Notes: a model not told the origin generated them from the letters alone. A stretch of DNA of 64,000 nt from Barnesiella sp. An55 (GCF_002161555.1 NZ_NFHZ01000013.1:52933-116932); one strand, 5' to 3'. Positions 33,084 to 43,390 are shown, counted from the first letter of the stretch. Made by a program: numbers and translations.

Positions 33084-35360
33084 ATGAATCCCATAAAAAC
33101 AGCTTTCAGTCTGATTTTTCTCATTTGCAGTTCAATCCCTGTCTGGAGTCAAACAACGGGAAAAATAATAGATACCGACCAACAGCCGGTGGAGGGTGCG
33201 ACCATCGTCATGCAACTGCCCGATTCAACCTATCTGGGCGCAGCCATCTCTGCGGCCGACGGTACATTCAGCCTTGAGCCTGTGGCAGACCATTTTCAAC
33301 TCATTGTCCAGCATCTGTTTTTTCAACCCCGGGTGGTAAAGGGTCAGACGCATGACGCCGGCATCATTGTACTGGAGCCGAAAGAGCATAGCCTGGCCGA
33401 AGTGGTCGTCGAGGGAGAACGCCCTTTGGTAACCGTGGAACAGGGTAAACTGAGTTATGATATTTCGGTCATCTCAAAAAAACATATCGTCAACAATGCT
33501 TACGAGGCTATCTGCAAGCTGCCGGGGGTACAGGACCGGAACGGCAAGCTGTCACTGATTGGGGCAAAAGATGTGACGGTAATCCTCAACGGCAAGGCAA
33601 GTACCCTGACTCAGGAACAACTGATTGAAATGTTGAAGAATACCTCTGCCTCGCAGGTACAGACGGCCGAAGTGATGTATAACACGCCGCCCGAATATCA
33701 TGTGCGCGGTGCCGCCATCAATATCGTGACGGCCAAGGCTGCCGACAATACGATCCAGAGCGAACTCTCGGCGACTTACAGCAACCAGTATTTCAGCAGT
33801 TACAGCGGCAATGTAAACTTTCTGTTGACAAAGGGAAGGTCGTCGCTGAATGTCTCTTACAACCCCGGCTATTCACACATCATGACCGTGATGGATCTGG
33901 CCTCCATGCACCAGTATGACGGACAGGTATATGACATCGCACAGCGGCAGAAAATCAACACGAAGGGGTGGAAGCATAACATCTATGCCGAGTATGGCTA
34001 TCAAATAAACGAGGATAATGCGCTGAGTGTGGGATACAACGGTGCCCTGTCGGGAAACGGCAAGGGGACTATCGATGTGAACGGGAATTTTCAGAACAGC
34101 CACAACGACAAGGAGCAGGACAGCTGGCTGCACAATGTCTTTGCCCGCTACTCTTCGGGCTTCGGACTGGACCTCGGCGTGGACTATACGGACTATTCGA
34201 TGAACGACTATAACCACCTGGAAAGCGAATTGACAGACCATACGCGTCAACTGCTTGACTATACTTCGGACCAGAAGATACGCAAGGTCTCTGTCTATGC
34301 CGACCAGAGCCACAGCCTGGTCAACGACTGGACCTTGAAATACGGTGCCCGATATGACTATACCGACAATAGGAACAGCCAGCTCTTCAATCGGGCGGAA
34401 GGAAAGGACGATGTGGACAACTCCTCCTCGCGCCTTTATGAGCAGATAGCCAACTTGTATGCCGGCTTCGACAAGGAGTTTGCAAACGGTTTGTACCTTT
34501 CGCTCTCGGCAACCGGTGAGTATTACTCCATCGGGAACTATCAAAAATGGTCGCTCTATCCACAGGCCAGTCTCAGCTATTCGCCGTCGGAAAAGCACAC
34601 CTTCATGCTGGGCGTTTCGTCGGAAAAGGACTACCCCTCTTATTGGGACATGCAGACCAGCACCACCTACATGAATGCCTACGAAGAGATTCAGACTATC
34701 GAAGGGCTGCGGCCTGCCAATGTGTATAGCGTGAATGCCAACTACCTCTTCCTGCAGAAGTATATGCTGTCGCTGTTTTATGAGCGCATCGACGATTATT
34801 TCACGATGGAGATGTATCAGGCAAAAGACCGTCTGGCCCTTGTGTACCGCACGCAAAACTGGAATTACTACCAGTCCTTCGGCATGAGTGCCAACATTCC
34901 GTTCAGCATCGGGAGCTGGCTCTCCTCGCAGGTAAATGCTACCGTGGTCAATGACCGCAACCGCTGTGACCACTTCTGGGATATTCCCTTCGACCGGAAT
35001 AAATGGGCCTGCATGCTGACCATGCAGAACCACTTCTCGGTAGGTTCCCACCTGGGTTTCGACCTGGATGCGATGTATCGCTCAAGCATGATTTCCGGCA
35101 TCAGCGATACGAAACCGGTCTTTACAGTCAATGTGGGAGCCCAGTGGAACTTCCTGAAGGATAAAGCCAGCCTGAACCTGAACTGCTCCGACCTGTTCGA
35201 TACCATGCGCATGAAGGTGAGAAACCGCTATGCCGGGCAGCACATCGACTTGAATATGGGACAATACAGCCGCACGGTTTCCGTAAAACTGGTGTATCGC
35301 TTTGGCGGAAGTATCACCAAGGAAAAGAAAGAGGTGGACTCCTCTCGTTTTGGGCATTAG
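33084..35360 (+). CDS. Outer-membrane beta-barrel protein with carboxypeptidase-like N-terminal domain
   Basis: This 758-residue protein has a signal peptide (..CSSIPVWS-Q). A carboxypeptidase-regulatory-like domain spans about 25-95 ('GKIIDTDQQPVEGATIVM'). A plug-like region ('VIVLNGKAST'-type: 'KDVTVILNGKASTLTQEQL') runs about 115-215. A C-terminal barrel of about 540 residues of alternating aromatic strands follows. It matches the outer-membrane beta-barrel family often annotated as OMP_b-brl_3, related to TonB-dependent receptors. No TonB box is obvious. It is probably involved in nutrient uptake or surface assembly. It directly follows the sulfatase; the S41 peptidase gene follows after 81 nt. 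Base composition and codon choice appear somewhat different from the housekeeping genes. Confidence 0.8.
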   Translation: MNPIKTAFSLIFLICSSIPVWSQTTGKIIDTDQQPVEGATIVMQLPDSTYLGAAISAADGTFSLEPVADHFQLIVQHLFFQPRVVKGQTHDAGIIVLEPKEHSLAEVVVEGERPLVTVEQGKLSYDISVISKKHIVNNAYEAICKLPGVQDRNGKLSLIGAKDVTVILNGKASTLTQEQLIEMLKNTSASQVQTAEVMYNTPPEYHVRGAAINIVTAKAADNTIQSELSATYSNQYFSSYSGNVNFLLTKGRSSLNVSYNPGYSHIMTVMDLASMHQYDGQVYDIAQRQKINTKGWKHNIYAEYGYQINEDNALSVGYNGALSGNGKGTIDVNGNFQNSHNDKEQDSWLHNVFARYSSGFGLDLGVDYTDYSMNDYNHLESELTDHTRQLLDYTSDQKIRKVSVYADQSHSLVNDWTLKYGARYDYTDNRNSQLFNRAEGKDDVDNSSSRLYEQIANLYAGFDKEFANGLYLSLSATGEYYSIGNYQKWSLYPQASLSYSPSEKHTFMLGVSSEKDYPSYWDMQTSTTYMNAYEEIQTIEGLRPANVYSVNANYLFLQKYMLSLFYERIDDYFTMEMYQAKDRLALVYRTQNWNYYQSFGMSANIPFSIGSWLSSQVNATVVNDRNRCDHFWDIPFDRNKWACMLTMQNHFSVGSHLGFDLDAMYRSSMISGISDTKPVFTVNVGAQWNFLKDKASLNLNCSDLFDTMRMKVRNRYAGQHIDLNMGQYSRTVSVKLVYRFGGSITKEKKEVDSSRFGH

Positions 35361-35441
35361 CGGTATCCATGACAAGCTAGCCCAATACTCGGCGCTTGTG
35401 TAATTCAAAGAAACTTGGTACTTTCGTAAAAAAAGAGATAC

Positions 35442-37607
35442 ATGCATATCAAATTCTTACTATCGACACTGCTCCCCTTTTTAGTCCTGCATGTACAGGC
35501 TAAAAATCAAGAGGTTACTTATAAATCTCATACCGTATTTTCAGATATTTCTCAACCCGGTCTTCCACCGGATTGGAGTGTAAACAGTGACAGCCATCGA
35601 TTTACCGTAGATTCATTACCCACAGGTGAAGGCAAGACTTTGAAAATTTGTGGAGCCCACGATTCCATCACGCCGTCGGTTTTGACATTGACCACACTCC
35701 CCGTCAATCGTGAAAACGGGGTTACCTTTTCGATGCGAGTAAAAACGCAATCGGCAAACGACTCGCTGCTAATGGTGGTATCGGCCATGGACACCATGGC
35801 CATGCAATGGATAAAAGGCTCTACCGACTGGAAAGATTATACGGTAAGTATTCCCTTGAGTAGCAACAGTCAGATAATGATACCGCAACTCATGTTCCCC
35901 GATACCGGGCCTTATTGGATTGCTGAAACGACGGTAGAAATGACCCAGGAGACCTATCCGGCCGAAGAGGACCATGAATTTGATGCAGGCTCGGCTATCC
36001 GCGCGATACCCACGGACAAAAACAGCATTGACAAGCTGGTCTTGCTTGGTAAAATCTGGGGATTCCTGAAATACTATCACCCCATGGTTTGCGACGGTCA
36101 ATATAATTGGGACTATGAATTGTTCCGGTGGTTGCCCGAGATCTTGAAATCCCGGTCTAAAAAAGAGGTCTGTGAATTGGTATTCAACAAAGTCCGTCCC
36201 ATGGGGCCGTTGGACAAGGGGAATCATATAAAAACCGATTTCCCGGCTTGTGACTCTCTGTACTATTCAATCCCTTCATTCTCCTGGATGAATGAAATCG
36301 TTCATCTCCATAAACCTTTATATGACTTGTTGGATTCGATTAAGCATGCCGACCGGACCCAAACTATCCATTACTACAACAAGGGGTTGAGCTCCATGAA
36401 TTCATTCCCAACAGAGGCCAAATATGGCGACAACCTCTATCCCGATGCAGGCTTTCGGTTGCTGGCCCTTTACCGATATTGGAACATTATAGAATATTTC
36501 TACCCCTATCGCAAAGATATTACCGACAAGAGTTGGAACCGTGTTTTAGCCCGGTTTATCCCCTTGTTTGTTCACGCCGAAAATGCAGAAGAGTATCGCT
36601 CGACCATCGATTATCTGGGAACCTATCTGAAGGATAATCACACCTCGCGTCAGTATTCCGATTCGATACTGCCCGCTGAGGAGAGGAACTACTATTTACC
36701 GGTTTTCTGGGATTTTGTAGAGCAGAAACTTACCGTAACCGATGACTTCGAGGGCCAGACCACGTTGAAAAAAGGCGATGTCGTTTGCCAGATAAACGGT
36801 GTGGAGGTAGATGATCTGGTAAAACGATACGCGAGAATAATCAGTGCATCGAACGAACGGTCGCTGCTGTACGCCGTCGCTTTGGATCTTATTCAGCAAC
36901 AGGATTCCGTTACTGACCTGAATATAAGACGGAATGATAAAACGCTGAAGGTCTCCATATCGGGGTTGACTCCCAAGGAATATTTCCCGCGAAAGGCTAA
37001 ATCTTTTTCCGACGTGCCTTATTATAAATGGTTATCAGACAGCATCGGCTATTTCTCGCCCATCGGTCAGTACCGTAGCGACAGCCTGCCGCTTGTCATG
37101 GCGGAGTTTAAGGATGCCAAAGCTATTGTTATCGATATGCGGAACTATCCCTGTGATTTATTGCATCACATGGCCGATTACCTTCTGCCGCATCGTGTCG
37201 GTTGCACCCGTACGACCTCTGTCGTGCCCGATTTCCCGGGAGTTGTCCGGTGGAACGACATTCAATATTTTGGGAAAGAGAACCCCGACTGTTACCCCGG
37301 AAAGGTGGTCGTACTCATCAATGAGAAGACCGTGAGCATGGGCGAAAGTATCGTGGCTATTCTACGCCACTGCCCCAATGCCATTCTGGTCGGCTCGCCC
37401 ACGGCCGGTTCCGACGGCCCCATCTCTACGTTTGTTCTGCCCGGGGCTGTACATGTGAGATTTACCGGCGAGGGATTTTATTTCGCCAACAAGGAAGGCA
37501 TACAAAACAGGGGCATTTCGCCCGATGTGAATGTGAATGTAACTCAAAAAGGAGTTGCGTCGGATACCGATGAATTGCTGCTGAAAGCCCTTGACATCAT
37601 AGAATAA
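35442..37607 (+). CDS. S41-family peptidase (C-terminal processing/tricorn-like)
   Basis: This 721-residue exported protein has a signal peptide (..PFLVLHVQA-K). The N-terminal 170 residues form a beta-sandwich-like domain. Two similar helical segments follow, 'LGKIWGFLKYYHP' (about 200) and 'LYRYWNIIEYFYP' (about 345), suggesting an internal duplication. A PDZ-like region (about 440-510, 'LKKGDVVCQINGVEV') precedes the S41 core. The likely catalytic Ser is in 'NEKTVSMGESIV', with 'GSPTAGSDG' further on. It probably degrades peptides in the periplasm or at the surface; no substrate can be assigned. It lies downstream of the barrel gene in the same direction. Codon use is more AT-rich than in most of the window. 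Confidence 0.85.
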   Translation: MHIKFLLSTLLPFLVLHVQAKNQEVTYKSHTVFSDISQPGLPPDWSVNSDSHRFTVDSLPTGEGKTLKICGAHDSITPSVLTLTTLPVNRENGVTFSMRVKTQSANDSLLMVVSAMDTMAMQWIKGSTDWKDYTVSIPLSSNSQIMIPQLMFPDTGPYWIAETTVEMTQETYPAEEDHEFDAGSAIRAIPTDKNSIDKLVLLGKIWGFLKYYHPMVCDGQYNWDYELFRWLPEILKSRSKKEVCELVFNKVRPMGPLDKGNHIKTDFPACDSLYYSIPSFSWMNEIVHLHKPLYDLLDSIKHADRTQTIHYYNKGLSSMNSFPTEAKYGDNLYPDAGFRLLALYRYWNIIEYFYPYRKDITDKSWNRVLARFIPLFVHAENAEEYRSTIDYLGTYLKDNHTSRQYSDSILPAEERNYYLPVFWDFVEQKLTVTDDFEGQTTLKKGDVVCQINGVEVDDLVKRYARIISASNERSLLYAVALDLIQQQDSVTDLNIRRNDKTLKVSISGLTPKEYFPRKAKSFSDVPYYKWLSDSIGYFSPIGQYRSDSLPLVMAEFKDAKAIVIDMRNYPCDLLHHMADYLLPHRVGCTRTTSVVPDFPGVVRWNDIQYFGKENPDCYPGKVVVLINEKTVSMGESIVAILRHCPNAILVGSPTAGSDGPISTFVLPGAVHVRFTGEGFYFANKEGIQNRGISPDVNVNVTQKGVASDTDELLLKALDIIE

Positions 37608-37648
37608 TACCCTGACCGAGATTGAAGTACGACAGGAAATTTTTCACT

Positions 37649-37656
37649 ATCTTTGT
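37649..37656 (+). promoter_or_regulatory. -7 box of nfo
   Basis: TATCTTTG in the context TTTTCACTATCTTTGTATG, nearly identical to the promoter end of the repeat array at 48833-48840. It lies 34 nt before the ATG. Confidence 0.6.
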
Positions 37657-37690
37657 ATGAACCCAATTATCGAATAAAATAATCTTTGTT

Positions 37691-38539
37691 ATGAAATATA
37701 TAGGAGCCCATGTTAGTGCCTCGGGGGGTGTAGAAAATGCCCCGGTAAATGCGCACACTATCGGAGCGAAGGCATTCGCTCTCTTCACCAAGAACCAACG
37801 GCAATGGCAATCGCCGCCCCTGTCGCAGAAGAGCATACAACAGTTCCGCGAGAATTGTGCTCAATACGGGTTTGCCCCCGAACATATTCTGCCTCACGAC
37901 AGCTACCTTATCAATCTGGGGCATCCGCAAGACGAGGGTCTGACCAAGAGCCGGGCGGCATTTCTCGACGAGATGCAACGCTGCGAACAGTTGGGGCTGA
38001 AGCTGCTGAACTTCCACCCGGGCAGCCATCTGAAGGAGATCTCGATCGACGAGTGTCTGTCGCGCATTGCCCAGTCGATAAACCTGGCTCTCGAAAAGAC
38101 CCAGGGGGTAACCGCCGTTATCGAGAATACCGCCGGACAAGGCAGCAACGTAGGATTCCAGTTTGAACACCTGGCTGCCATCATCGATCAGGTAGAGGAC
38201 AAGAGCCGTGTGGGGGTGTGCATCGATTCGTGCCACGCTTTTGCCGGTGGATACGACTTGGCCACGGCCGAGGGGTATGACCAGACGTGGAAGGATTTTG
38301 ACCGAATCATCGGGTTCAAATACCTGCGGGGCATGCACCTGAACGATGCCAAAAAGGGTCTGAACTCGCGGGTTGATCGCCACGACAGCCTGGGGGCCGG
38401 CGTGTTGGGCATCGGGTTCTTCGAGCGGCTCATGAAAGACCCTCGATTCGACAACATTCCCCTCATCCTCGAGACTCCCGACGAAAATCTGTGGCCCCAG
38501 GAGATTGCCCGGCTTTACGAAATGGCTGCCGCACAATAA
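37691..38539 (+). CDS. nfo: Endonuclease IV (deoxyribonuclease IV)
   Basis: This 282-residue AP endonuclease of base-excision repair cleaves 5' to abasic sites. It begins '[13 protein letters not shown]', the conserved start of the family. Metal-binding residues are visible in '[12 protein letters not shown]' (His), 'NFHPGSH' (His), 'VIENTAGQG' (Glu), '[11 protein letters not shown]' (Asp/His), '[17 protein letters not shown]' (Asp, His) and 'LILETPD' (Glu). This covers all the expected zinc ligands of the TIM barrel. The length is normal. cysK follows after 42 nt and may share the transcript. Confidence 0.97.
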   Translation: MKYIGAHVSASGGVENAPVNAHTIGAKAFALFTKNQRQWQSPPLSQKSIQQFRENCAQYGFAPEHILPHDSYLINLGHPQDEGLTKSRAAFLDEMQRCEQLGLKLLNFHPGSHLKEISIDECLSRIAQSINLALEKTQGVTAVIENTAGQGSNVGFQFEHLAAIIDQVEDKSRVGVCIDSCHAFAGGYDLATAEGYDQTWKDFDRIIGFKYLRGMHLNDAKKGLNSRVDRHDSLGAGVLGIGFFERLMKDPRFDNIPLILETPDENLWPQEIARLYEMAAAQ

Positions 38540-38581
38540 ATGCGTTTTGAGTAGTATGACTGTATAAAATCGACTTGAACA

Positions 38582-39529
38582 ATGAAAAAGATAGCTAAAA
38601 ACCTGACTGACCTCATTGGGAACACTCCCCTGCTGGAACTCTCGAACTACAACCGCAAACACCAGTTGGAGGCCACGGTCATTGCCAAACTGGAATATTT
38701 CAACCCGGCCGGTAGCGAGAAAGACCGCGTAGCCCTCTCGATGATCGACGATGCCGAACGTCGCGGGGTACTGAAACCGCATGCCACCCTTATCGAACCC
38801 ACAAGCGGCAACACGGGTGTGGGGTTGGCTTTCGTGGCTTCGGCCCGGGGATACCACCTTATACTCACCATGCCCGACACCATGAGCCTCGAGCGTCGCA
38901 ACCTGCTCAAAGCCTTGGGGGCACAACTGGTACTCACCCCGGGGGCCGAGGGTATGACGGGCGCCATACGCAAGGCGCAGGAGCTGAACGAGAGTATCGA
39001 GGGGAGTGTCATCCTGCAACAGTTTGAGAACCCGGCCAACCCGGCCATACATGTAACAACCACCGCCGAGGAGATTTGGCGCGACACGGCTGGCGAAGTC
39101 GATATCTTCGTAGCCGGTGTGGGTACCGGCGGTACCGTGAGCGGTGTGGGCCGAGGGCTGAAGAGTCACAACCCGGCCATACGAATCGTGGCTGTAGAAC
39201 CGGCCGGCTCGCCGGTTCTGTCGGGCGGGAAACCGGGGCCGCATAAACTGCAAGGCATCGGTGCCGGCTTTGTGCCCAAAACCTACGACGCCTCGGTGGT
39301 CGATGAGGTAATTCCCGTAGCCGACGACGACGCCATCCGCACCAGTCGCGAACTCACCGCTACCGAGGGTATGCTGGTGGGTATCTCGTCGGGAGCTGCC
39401 GCTTTTGCGGCTACCCAGCTGGCCCAACGCCCCGAGAACCGCGGCAAAAACATCGTGGTGCTTCTGCCCGACACGGGCGAACGCTACCTCTCGACCGAGC
39501 TCTACGACTTCGAGGGATACAAACTCTAA
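38582..39529 (+). CDS. cysK: Cysteine synthase A (O-acetylserine sulfhydrylase)
   Basis: This 315-residue PLP enzyme makes cysteine from O-acetylserine and sulfide. PLP Lys47 lies in '[12 protein letters not shown]'. The substrate loop is '[13 protein letters not shown]'. The phosphate-binding glycine loop is '[15 protein letters not shown]'. The C-terminal PLP-ring Ser is in 'LVGISSGAA'. The length is typical for CysK. It lies 42 nt after nfo with no terminator between. A very strong terminator follows. Regulation is not evident. Confidence 0.95.
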   Translation: MKKIAKNLTDLIGNTPLLELSNYNRKHQLEATVIAKLEYFNPAGSEKDRVALSMIDDAERRGVLKPHATLIEPTSGNTGVGLAFVASARGYHLILTMPDTMSLERRNLLKALGAQLVLTPGAEGMTGAIRKAQELNESIEGSVILQQFENPANPAIHVTTTAEEIWRDTAGEVDIFVAGVGTGGTVSGVGRGLKSHNPAIRIVAVEPAGSPVLSGGKPGPHKLQGIGAGFVPKTYDASVVDEVIPVADDDAIRTSRELTATEGMLVGISSGAAAFAATQLAQRPENRGKNIVVLLPDTGERYLSTELYDFEGYKL

Positions 39530-39557
39530 GGCTACTCTTCGTGAGAGTCGTACCATA

Positions 39558-39602
39558 ACAGAGAGCCCCCGGCAAACAGTTTGTTTGCCGGGGGCTCTCT
39601 GT
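39558..39602. terminator. Strong bidirectional terminator between cysK and malQ
   Basis: A perfect 20-bp stem (39558-39577 with 39583-39602) and a 5-nt loop lie between the converging genes. A flanking T-run is lacking on both sides. Confidence 0.85.
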
Positions 39603-39662
39603 ATCTGACGTCCCGAGAGATTGAAAGAGACTTCTCCCGAGTGGCGAATAAAAAACTACCTT

Positions 39663-42347
39663 CTACTCCCTGCCACTGCGTGCAATCAACTCCCGCAAGC
39701 GGGTATTGAATTCGCCCTCGGCCAGCAGCTGCTCTATCGACAAGTGCATGCGATAGCGCCAATAGTGGTGCGGACACGACGGAATATTGATGCGCTCCTC
39801 GTCGGGATTCTTGCGTCGCAGACGGCCATCAATCGAAAGCCAGTCTTGCAGAGGAAGAATAGCCAGCATCGAAGGGGCCGAGAGATTGAGGGCCACAATG
39901 CGCTCGCAAATCCACGGTTCGCAAGTGGCCGGGGCTTCGCCTGCCTCACCCAGCACCTCGTTGAAGTAGCGTTGCGTGCGGGCCGGGTCCTCTTGCCACC
40001 AGCTTCTTATCCCCGACATGTCGTGGGTCGAAGTGGTACATACCGACCGCACCGGGTAACGGCTCACATCGCCAAACTCACAATTCCACTCCTTGGGCAT
40101 GCGCTGTATCTCGAGCGAGAGAATCTGCAACTGCTGCATCACCTCGGGCACACAGCCGGGTATCATACCCAAGTCTTCGCCGCATACCAGCATGTCGGTC
40201 GATTCCACAAGTGCAGGCAGTTTGCGCAGGGCCTCGGCTTTCCAGAAATCGTTGTGCCGCCAGTAGAAGAAATCTTCGTACAGCCGGTCGAAACTGGCCT
40301 TCTGGTCGGCATCGAGCGCCTGGTAGGCCTGGGTGCGATTGCCCAGAATACGAGGATGATAATAGCCGGGCATGTCGGGATCTTCGAGGAAGAGCACCTC
40401 GTCGAGCAACTTCAGCAGCCCGTCGCGTATCAAGATATTCATCTCGTCGTCGGCACCCGAGAAGTAATCGGCCACCTTGCGCTGGGTGTTCATCATCACA
40501 TTCAAGTCCCAGCGCCCGTTTCCCTTGTTGACCAGGAAGCGCATCTTCACCTCGTCGGTATAGGGGCCGAAGATATCGTGCAGCGACTCCTCCCGAATGT
40601 AAGGTACCGTCTGCCACGAGGCATCGAAGTGAAATCCCTTGCTTGCCAGCTCGTCGGGCGAGAGAGGCATGGCCGAATGGAAGTGCCCCAACAGGCCATG
40701 AACGGCATCGAGCGGAATCTCCCAAATGCGGAAGAAGCCCAAAATGTGATCTATGCGATAAGCATCGAAATAGATAGACATATGCCGCAACCGAGCTTTC
40801 CACCAGGCATAACCGTCGCGAGCCATCACCTCCCAGTCGTAGGTGGGGAAGCCCCAGTTTTGCCCCTCGATCGAGAAATCGTCGGGGGGAGCTCCCGCCT
40901 GGCAATTCATGCGGAAGAGGTCGGGGTTGACCCAGGCATCGACACTGTTGCGACTGATGCCGATGGGGATATCGCCCTTCAGCACCACACCGGCCCGATG
41001 GGCATAGTCGCGCACATCGGAGAGTTGCAGATGCAGGTGATACTGTATGTAATAGTAAAAGGCTACCGACCGGTTCCAGGGACTCCACACGGCACAATAG
41101 TCGGCAATCATCGACTCGTCGTAGCTGGCAAACTCGCCCCAACGAGTAAAATCGGCTGTCCCGAAACGGTCTCTCAAGCTGCAAAATGCCGCATAGGGCT
41201 GCAGCCAAAACTTATTCTCTTTGAAAAAGGTCTTGAATCCTTCGCTCGAGAGAGTATCGTCGCCCTGCTCGTCGAAGAGGAGGTGCAGATACTCCATCTT
41301 GGCCCGGTTCACCCGCTCGTAATCGACATCGGCCAGCAGGTTCAGTTCCTTCTGCAAGGTATCGAAACGCGCCTGCTCGGCCTCGTTGCTCAGCCGCCCG
41401 ACCTCCGACAGGCGCAGGTATTGCGGATGTAACGCAAAAGTCGAATTGGCATTGTAGGGATAGGAATCCCACCAACCTCCGGTGAAAGTTGTATCATTGA
41501 CCGGCAACAACTGAATGAATGACTGCCCGGTGCGCAAAGCCCAATCGACCAGATATTTCAGGTCGAGAAACTCGCCCGTGCCAAATCCATAGTCGGTGCG
41601 CAACGAGAATACGGGAATGGCCGTGCCGGCCCCTTTCCAGGGTTGCTCGGCTCCGTTGAAACGAAGATCCGAAATGACAACGGCCGACGAATGGGGTTGC
41701 ATCGATTCGCCACACACCTGATTCGCACCCGTTTCCCAAGCCACGACCTCGCGCGGATGAGAACGCACTACCACAAACTTGTATTCAAAGGGTATTTCTA
41801 CCTGGGCGGCATCGAGGGTGATGTGCCACTCGGGGAAATCGGTATCGTCGAGGACCGGTGCCTGCATGGGATCCCAGTTGCCCAAAGCGGGCGAACTGCC
41901 TACCAGGAGCAACTGCTCGTTGGGTCGCAGTTGCGGTGCAAATACCTTGAAGGTGATGGTACCGGCAGCCGGTACCCCGGGTTGTGGCTGGGGATGCTGG
42001 CGAAAGAAAATGCCCTGCGTGAAGGCCGATGAATAGAACGGCAGATCATCGGGGCAATCGCGCCAACTGTCGAGCAGCCGATATTCGGCCGCCTTCTTGC
42101 CCGGTTCAAAACGATGGGGACGATTCCACTCCCGGCGTACCTCATCGCCCGACTTCACCAGATATCGATACTCAAAAGCGGCTATCGTGGCGGGTACCTC
42201 GATCGTGTAGCTCCACAGCCCGTCTCCTTTATAGTCCATTACCACGGCCCGGCTTTCGTCTCCCGCTCCCAGTTGTTCGGTTCCACCCGAGAGCATGAGC
42301 GATTCGCCCCAACGGGTGTGGTAATATATCTCAAACGTTATTTTCAT
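39663..42347 (-). CDS. malQ: 4-alpha-glucanotransferase with two N-terminal starch-binding domains
   Basis: This 894-residue cytoplasmic (no signal) amylomaltase/DPE2-like enzyme transfers maltooligosaccharide units in starch or glycogen metabolism. Two CBM20-type domains occupy about 1-110 ('WGESLMLSGG', 'WSYTIEVP') and 125-240 ('LLLVGSSPALGNWDP', 'FEYKFVV'). The GH77 catalytic domain follows: 'FSLRTDYGFGTGEFLDLK', 'IQLLPVNDTTFTGGWWDSYPYN', 'YFDAYRIDHILGFFRIWEIP' (nucleophile Asp), 'VCGEDLGMIPGCVPEVMQQL' (acid Glu) and 'TTSTHDMSGIRSWW'. This architecture is standard for Bacteroidetes. Upstream on the minus strand is an AraC regulator gene with its own terminator. Confidence 0.95.
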   Translation of the reverse strand: MKITFEIYYHTRWGESLMLSGGTEQLGAGDESRAVVMDYKGDGLWSYTIEVPATIAAFEYRYLVKSGDEVRREWNRPHRFEPGKKAAEYRLLDSWRDCPDDLPFYSSAFTQGIFFRQHPQPQPGVPAAGTITFKVFAPQLRPNEQLLLVGSSPALGNWDPMQAPVLDDTDFPEWHITLDAAQVEIPFEYKFVVVRSHPREVVAWETGANQVCGESMQPHSSAVVISDLRFNGAEQPWKGAGTAIPVFSLRTDYGFGTGEFLDLKYLVDWALRTGQSFIQLLPVNDTTFTGGWWDSYPYNANSTFALHPQYLRLSEVGRLSNEAEQARFDTLQKELNLLADVDYERVNRAKMEYLHLLFDEQGDDTLSSEGFKTFFKENKFWLQPYAAFCSLRDRFGTADFTRWGEFASYDESMIADYCAVWSPWNRSVAFYYYIQYHLHLQLSDVRDYAHRAGVVLKGDIPIGISRNSVDAWVNPDLFRMNCQAGAPPDDFSIEGQNWGFPTYDWEVMARDGYAWWKARLRHMSIYFDAYRIDHILGFFRIWEIPLDAVHGLLGHFHSAMPLSPDELASKGFHFDASWQTVPYIREESLHDIFGPYTDEVKMRFLVNKGNGRWDLNVMMNTQRKVADYFSGADDEMNILIRDGLLKLLDEVLFLEDPDMPGYYHPRILGNRTQAYQALDADQKASFDRLYEDFFYWRHNDFWKAEALRKLPALVESTDMLVCGEDLGMIPGCVPEVMQQLQILSLEIQRMPKEWNCEFGDVSRYPVRSVCTTSTHDMSGIRSWWQEDPARTQRYFNEVLGEAGEAPATCEPWICERIVALNLSAPSMLAILPLQDWLSIDGRLRRKNPDEERINIPSCPHHYWRYRMHLSIEQLLAEGEFNTRLRELIARSGRE

Positions 42348-42465
42348 TGTTATCCTCTTTTATTGTAAAATTGGAGTCCTAAAGATAGAAAACTTTACAG
42401 AGAAACCGACCAACGTGAACTCGCTTTTTCGCGAAAAAAAACGCGGTCTTACCCTAAAAAAAACG

Positions 42466-42504
42466 GATGTGGGACAGACATCATACAAGAGACTCTGCCC
42501 CATC
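42466..42504 (-). terminator. Terminator of the third AraC-family gene
   Basis: An imperfect stem (42466-42478 with 42494-42504) is followed on the minus strand by eight T (complement of the A-run 42456-42463). Just beyond lies a TTTTTCGCGAAAAA palindrome (42425-42438). Confidence 0.65.
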
Positions 42505-42514
42505 GCCGGTGAGG

Positions 42515-43378
42515 TCAATCGTTTTCTACTCGCCATGTCGTATCGCGAACCCGTTTCAGATAATTGACCGGTGAATAGCCATATTGCTTTTTGAAGGCTT
42601 GCGAAAAGTGCGACCGATTTTTGAACCCAACCCGATAACAGACATCCTGTGCCGATACATCCCCGGCCAGCAACAAACTTTTGGCTGTTTCCAGTCGTCG
42701 CTCGGTAATCCACCGCTGAGGCGAGAGGGTACTTATTTTGGCAAAATCGCGCTTGAATGTAGCCAAACTCCGCCCGGTATAAGAGGCAAACTCTCCGAGA
42801 GAGAGGTCCTCGGTATAGTTGTTCTCCATAAACTCCATGAGGTCGATTTTCCACACTTCGTTAAAGTCGAACAAAGTGGGATAAAACCGAGAATCTATGG
42901 CCAGCAGGGCCATGATAGCCTCACTCACTTTCAACTGCAACCACTCGTGAGTGGGCATCTCATGACTATCGGTATAGGGCAGAAATGAGTCGAAAAGGCT
43001 CTTCAGAGCAACCGTCTGCGGCAAAATATTCACCGTCTTTTCTATCGGGGCTATGCCGCGCATCTTCTTACAGGAGCCGGCGATGCGATTGTAATACTCT
43101 TTCAACTCCTTGCGCGGGAGGGTAAAGTTGATGCCCCGATAGGGATCTCCCCCGACCGGGACCTTGGTAACATCGATGGAGCAGTCGCGACGAATAAACA
43201 CATACTGACCGGCTGCGACCTCATCGACCTGTTCTCGCCCGGCAATGACCAACTTGCCCGAGCGCACATATATGATGGAGTGAGCCGGCATGCGATGCTC
43301 CACGTGCATGTCGTGCGGAATACTGCAACTCAGCAGAATATCCTCATAGTTGACCAGGTTTTCCATCCTTTCGTTCAT
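42515..43378 (-). CDS. AraC-family transcriptional regulator
   Basis: This protein of about 287 residues has an N-terminal cupin-like sensing domain ('HRMPAHSIIYVRSGKLVI', 'GQYVFIRRDCSIDV') and a C-terminal AraC helix-turn-helix pair. The second helix pair is 'DVSAQDVCYRVGFKNRSHF', followed by 'FKKQYGYSPVNYLK'. Start choice: an upstream GTG at 43405 overlaps the preceding stop (GTGA), but a -7-like TATCTTTG lies between (43390-43383). I therefore favour the ATG at 43378; ATG 43366 is also possible. It is the last gene of the flavin reductase/amidohydrolase cluster and may regulate it. It is not closely similar to the two paralogs at 11.8 and 15.4 kb. Confidence 0.82.
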   Translation of the reverse strand: MNERMENLVNYEDILLSCSIPHDMHVEHRMPAHSIIYVRSGKLVIAGREQVDEVAAGQYVFIRRDCSIDVTKVPVGGDPYRGINFTLPRKELKEYYNRIAGSCKKMRGIAPIEKTVNILPQTVALKSLFDSFLPYTDSHEMPTHEWLQLKVSEAIMALLAIDSRFYPTLFDFNEVWKIDLMEFMENNYTEDLSLGEFASYTGRSLATFKRDFAKISTLSPQRWITERRLETAKSLLLAGDVSAQDVCYRVGFKNRSHFSQAFKKQYGYSPVNYLKRVRDTTWRVEND

Positions 43379-43382
43379 AGCA

Positions 43383-43390
43383 CAAAGATA
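43383..43390 (-). promoter_or_regulatory. Possible internal -7 box of the AraC-family gene
   Basis: TATCTTTG on the minus strand, directly after the amidohydrolase stop. No -33 element was seen, so internal transcription is uncertain. Confidence 0.35.

Noticed and set aside
37667..39556. 629-residue open frame on the minus strand across nfo and cysK
   Set aside because: It runs antisense through two clearly identified genes and has no recognisable motifs.
39621..41432. 603-residue plus-strand frame opposite malQ
   Set aside because: Antisense shadow of the GH77 gene, without family motifs.
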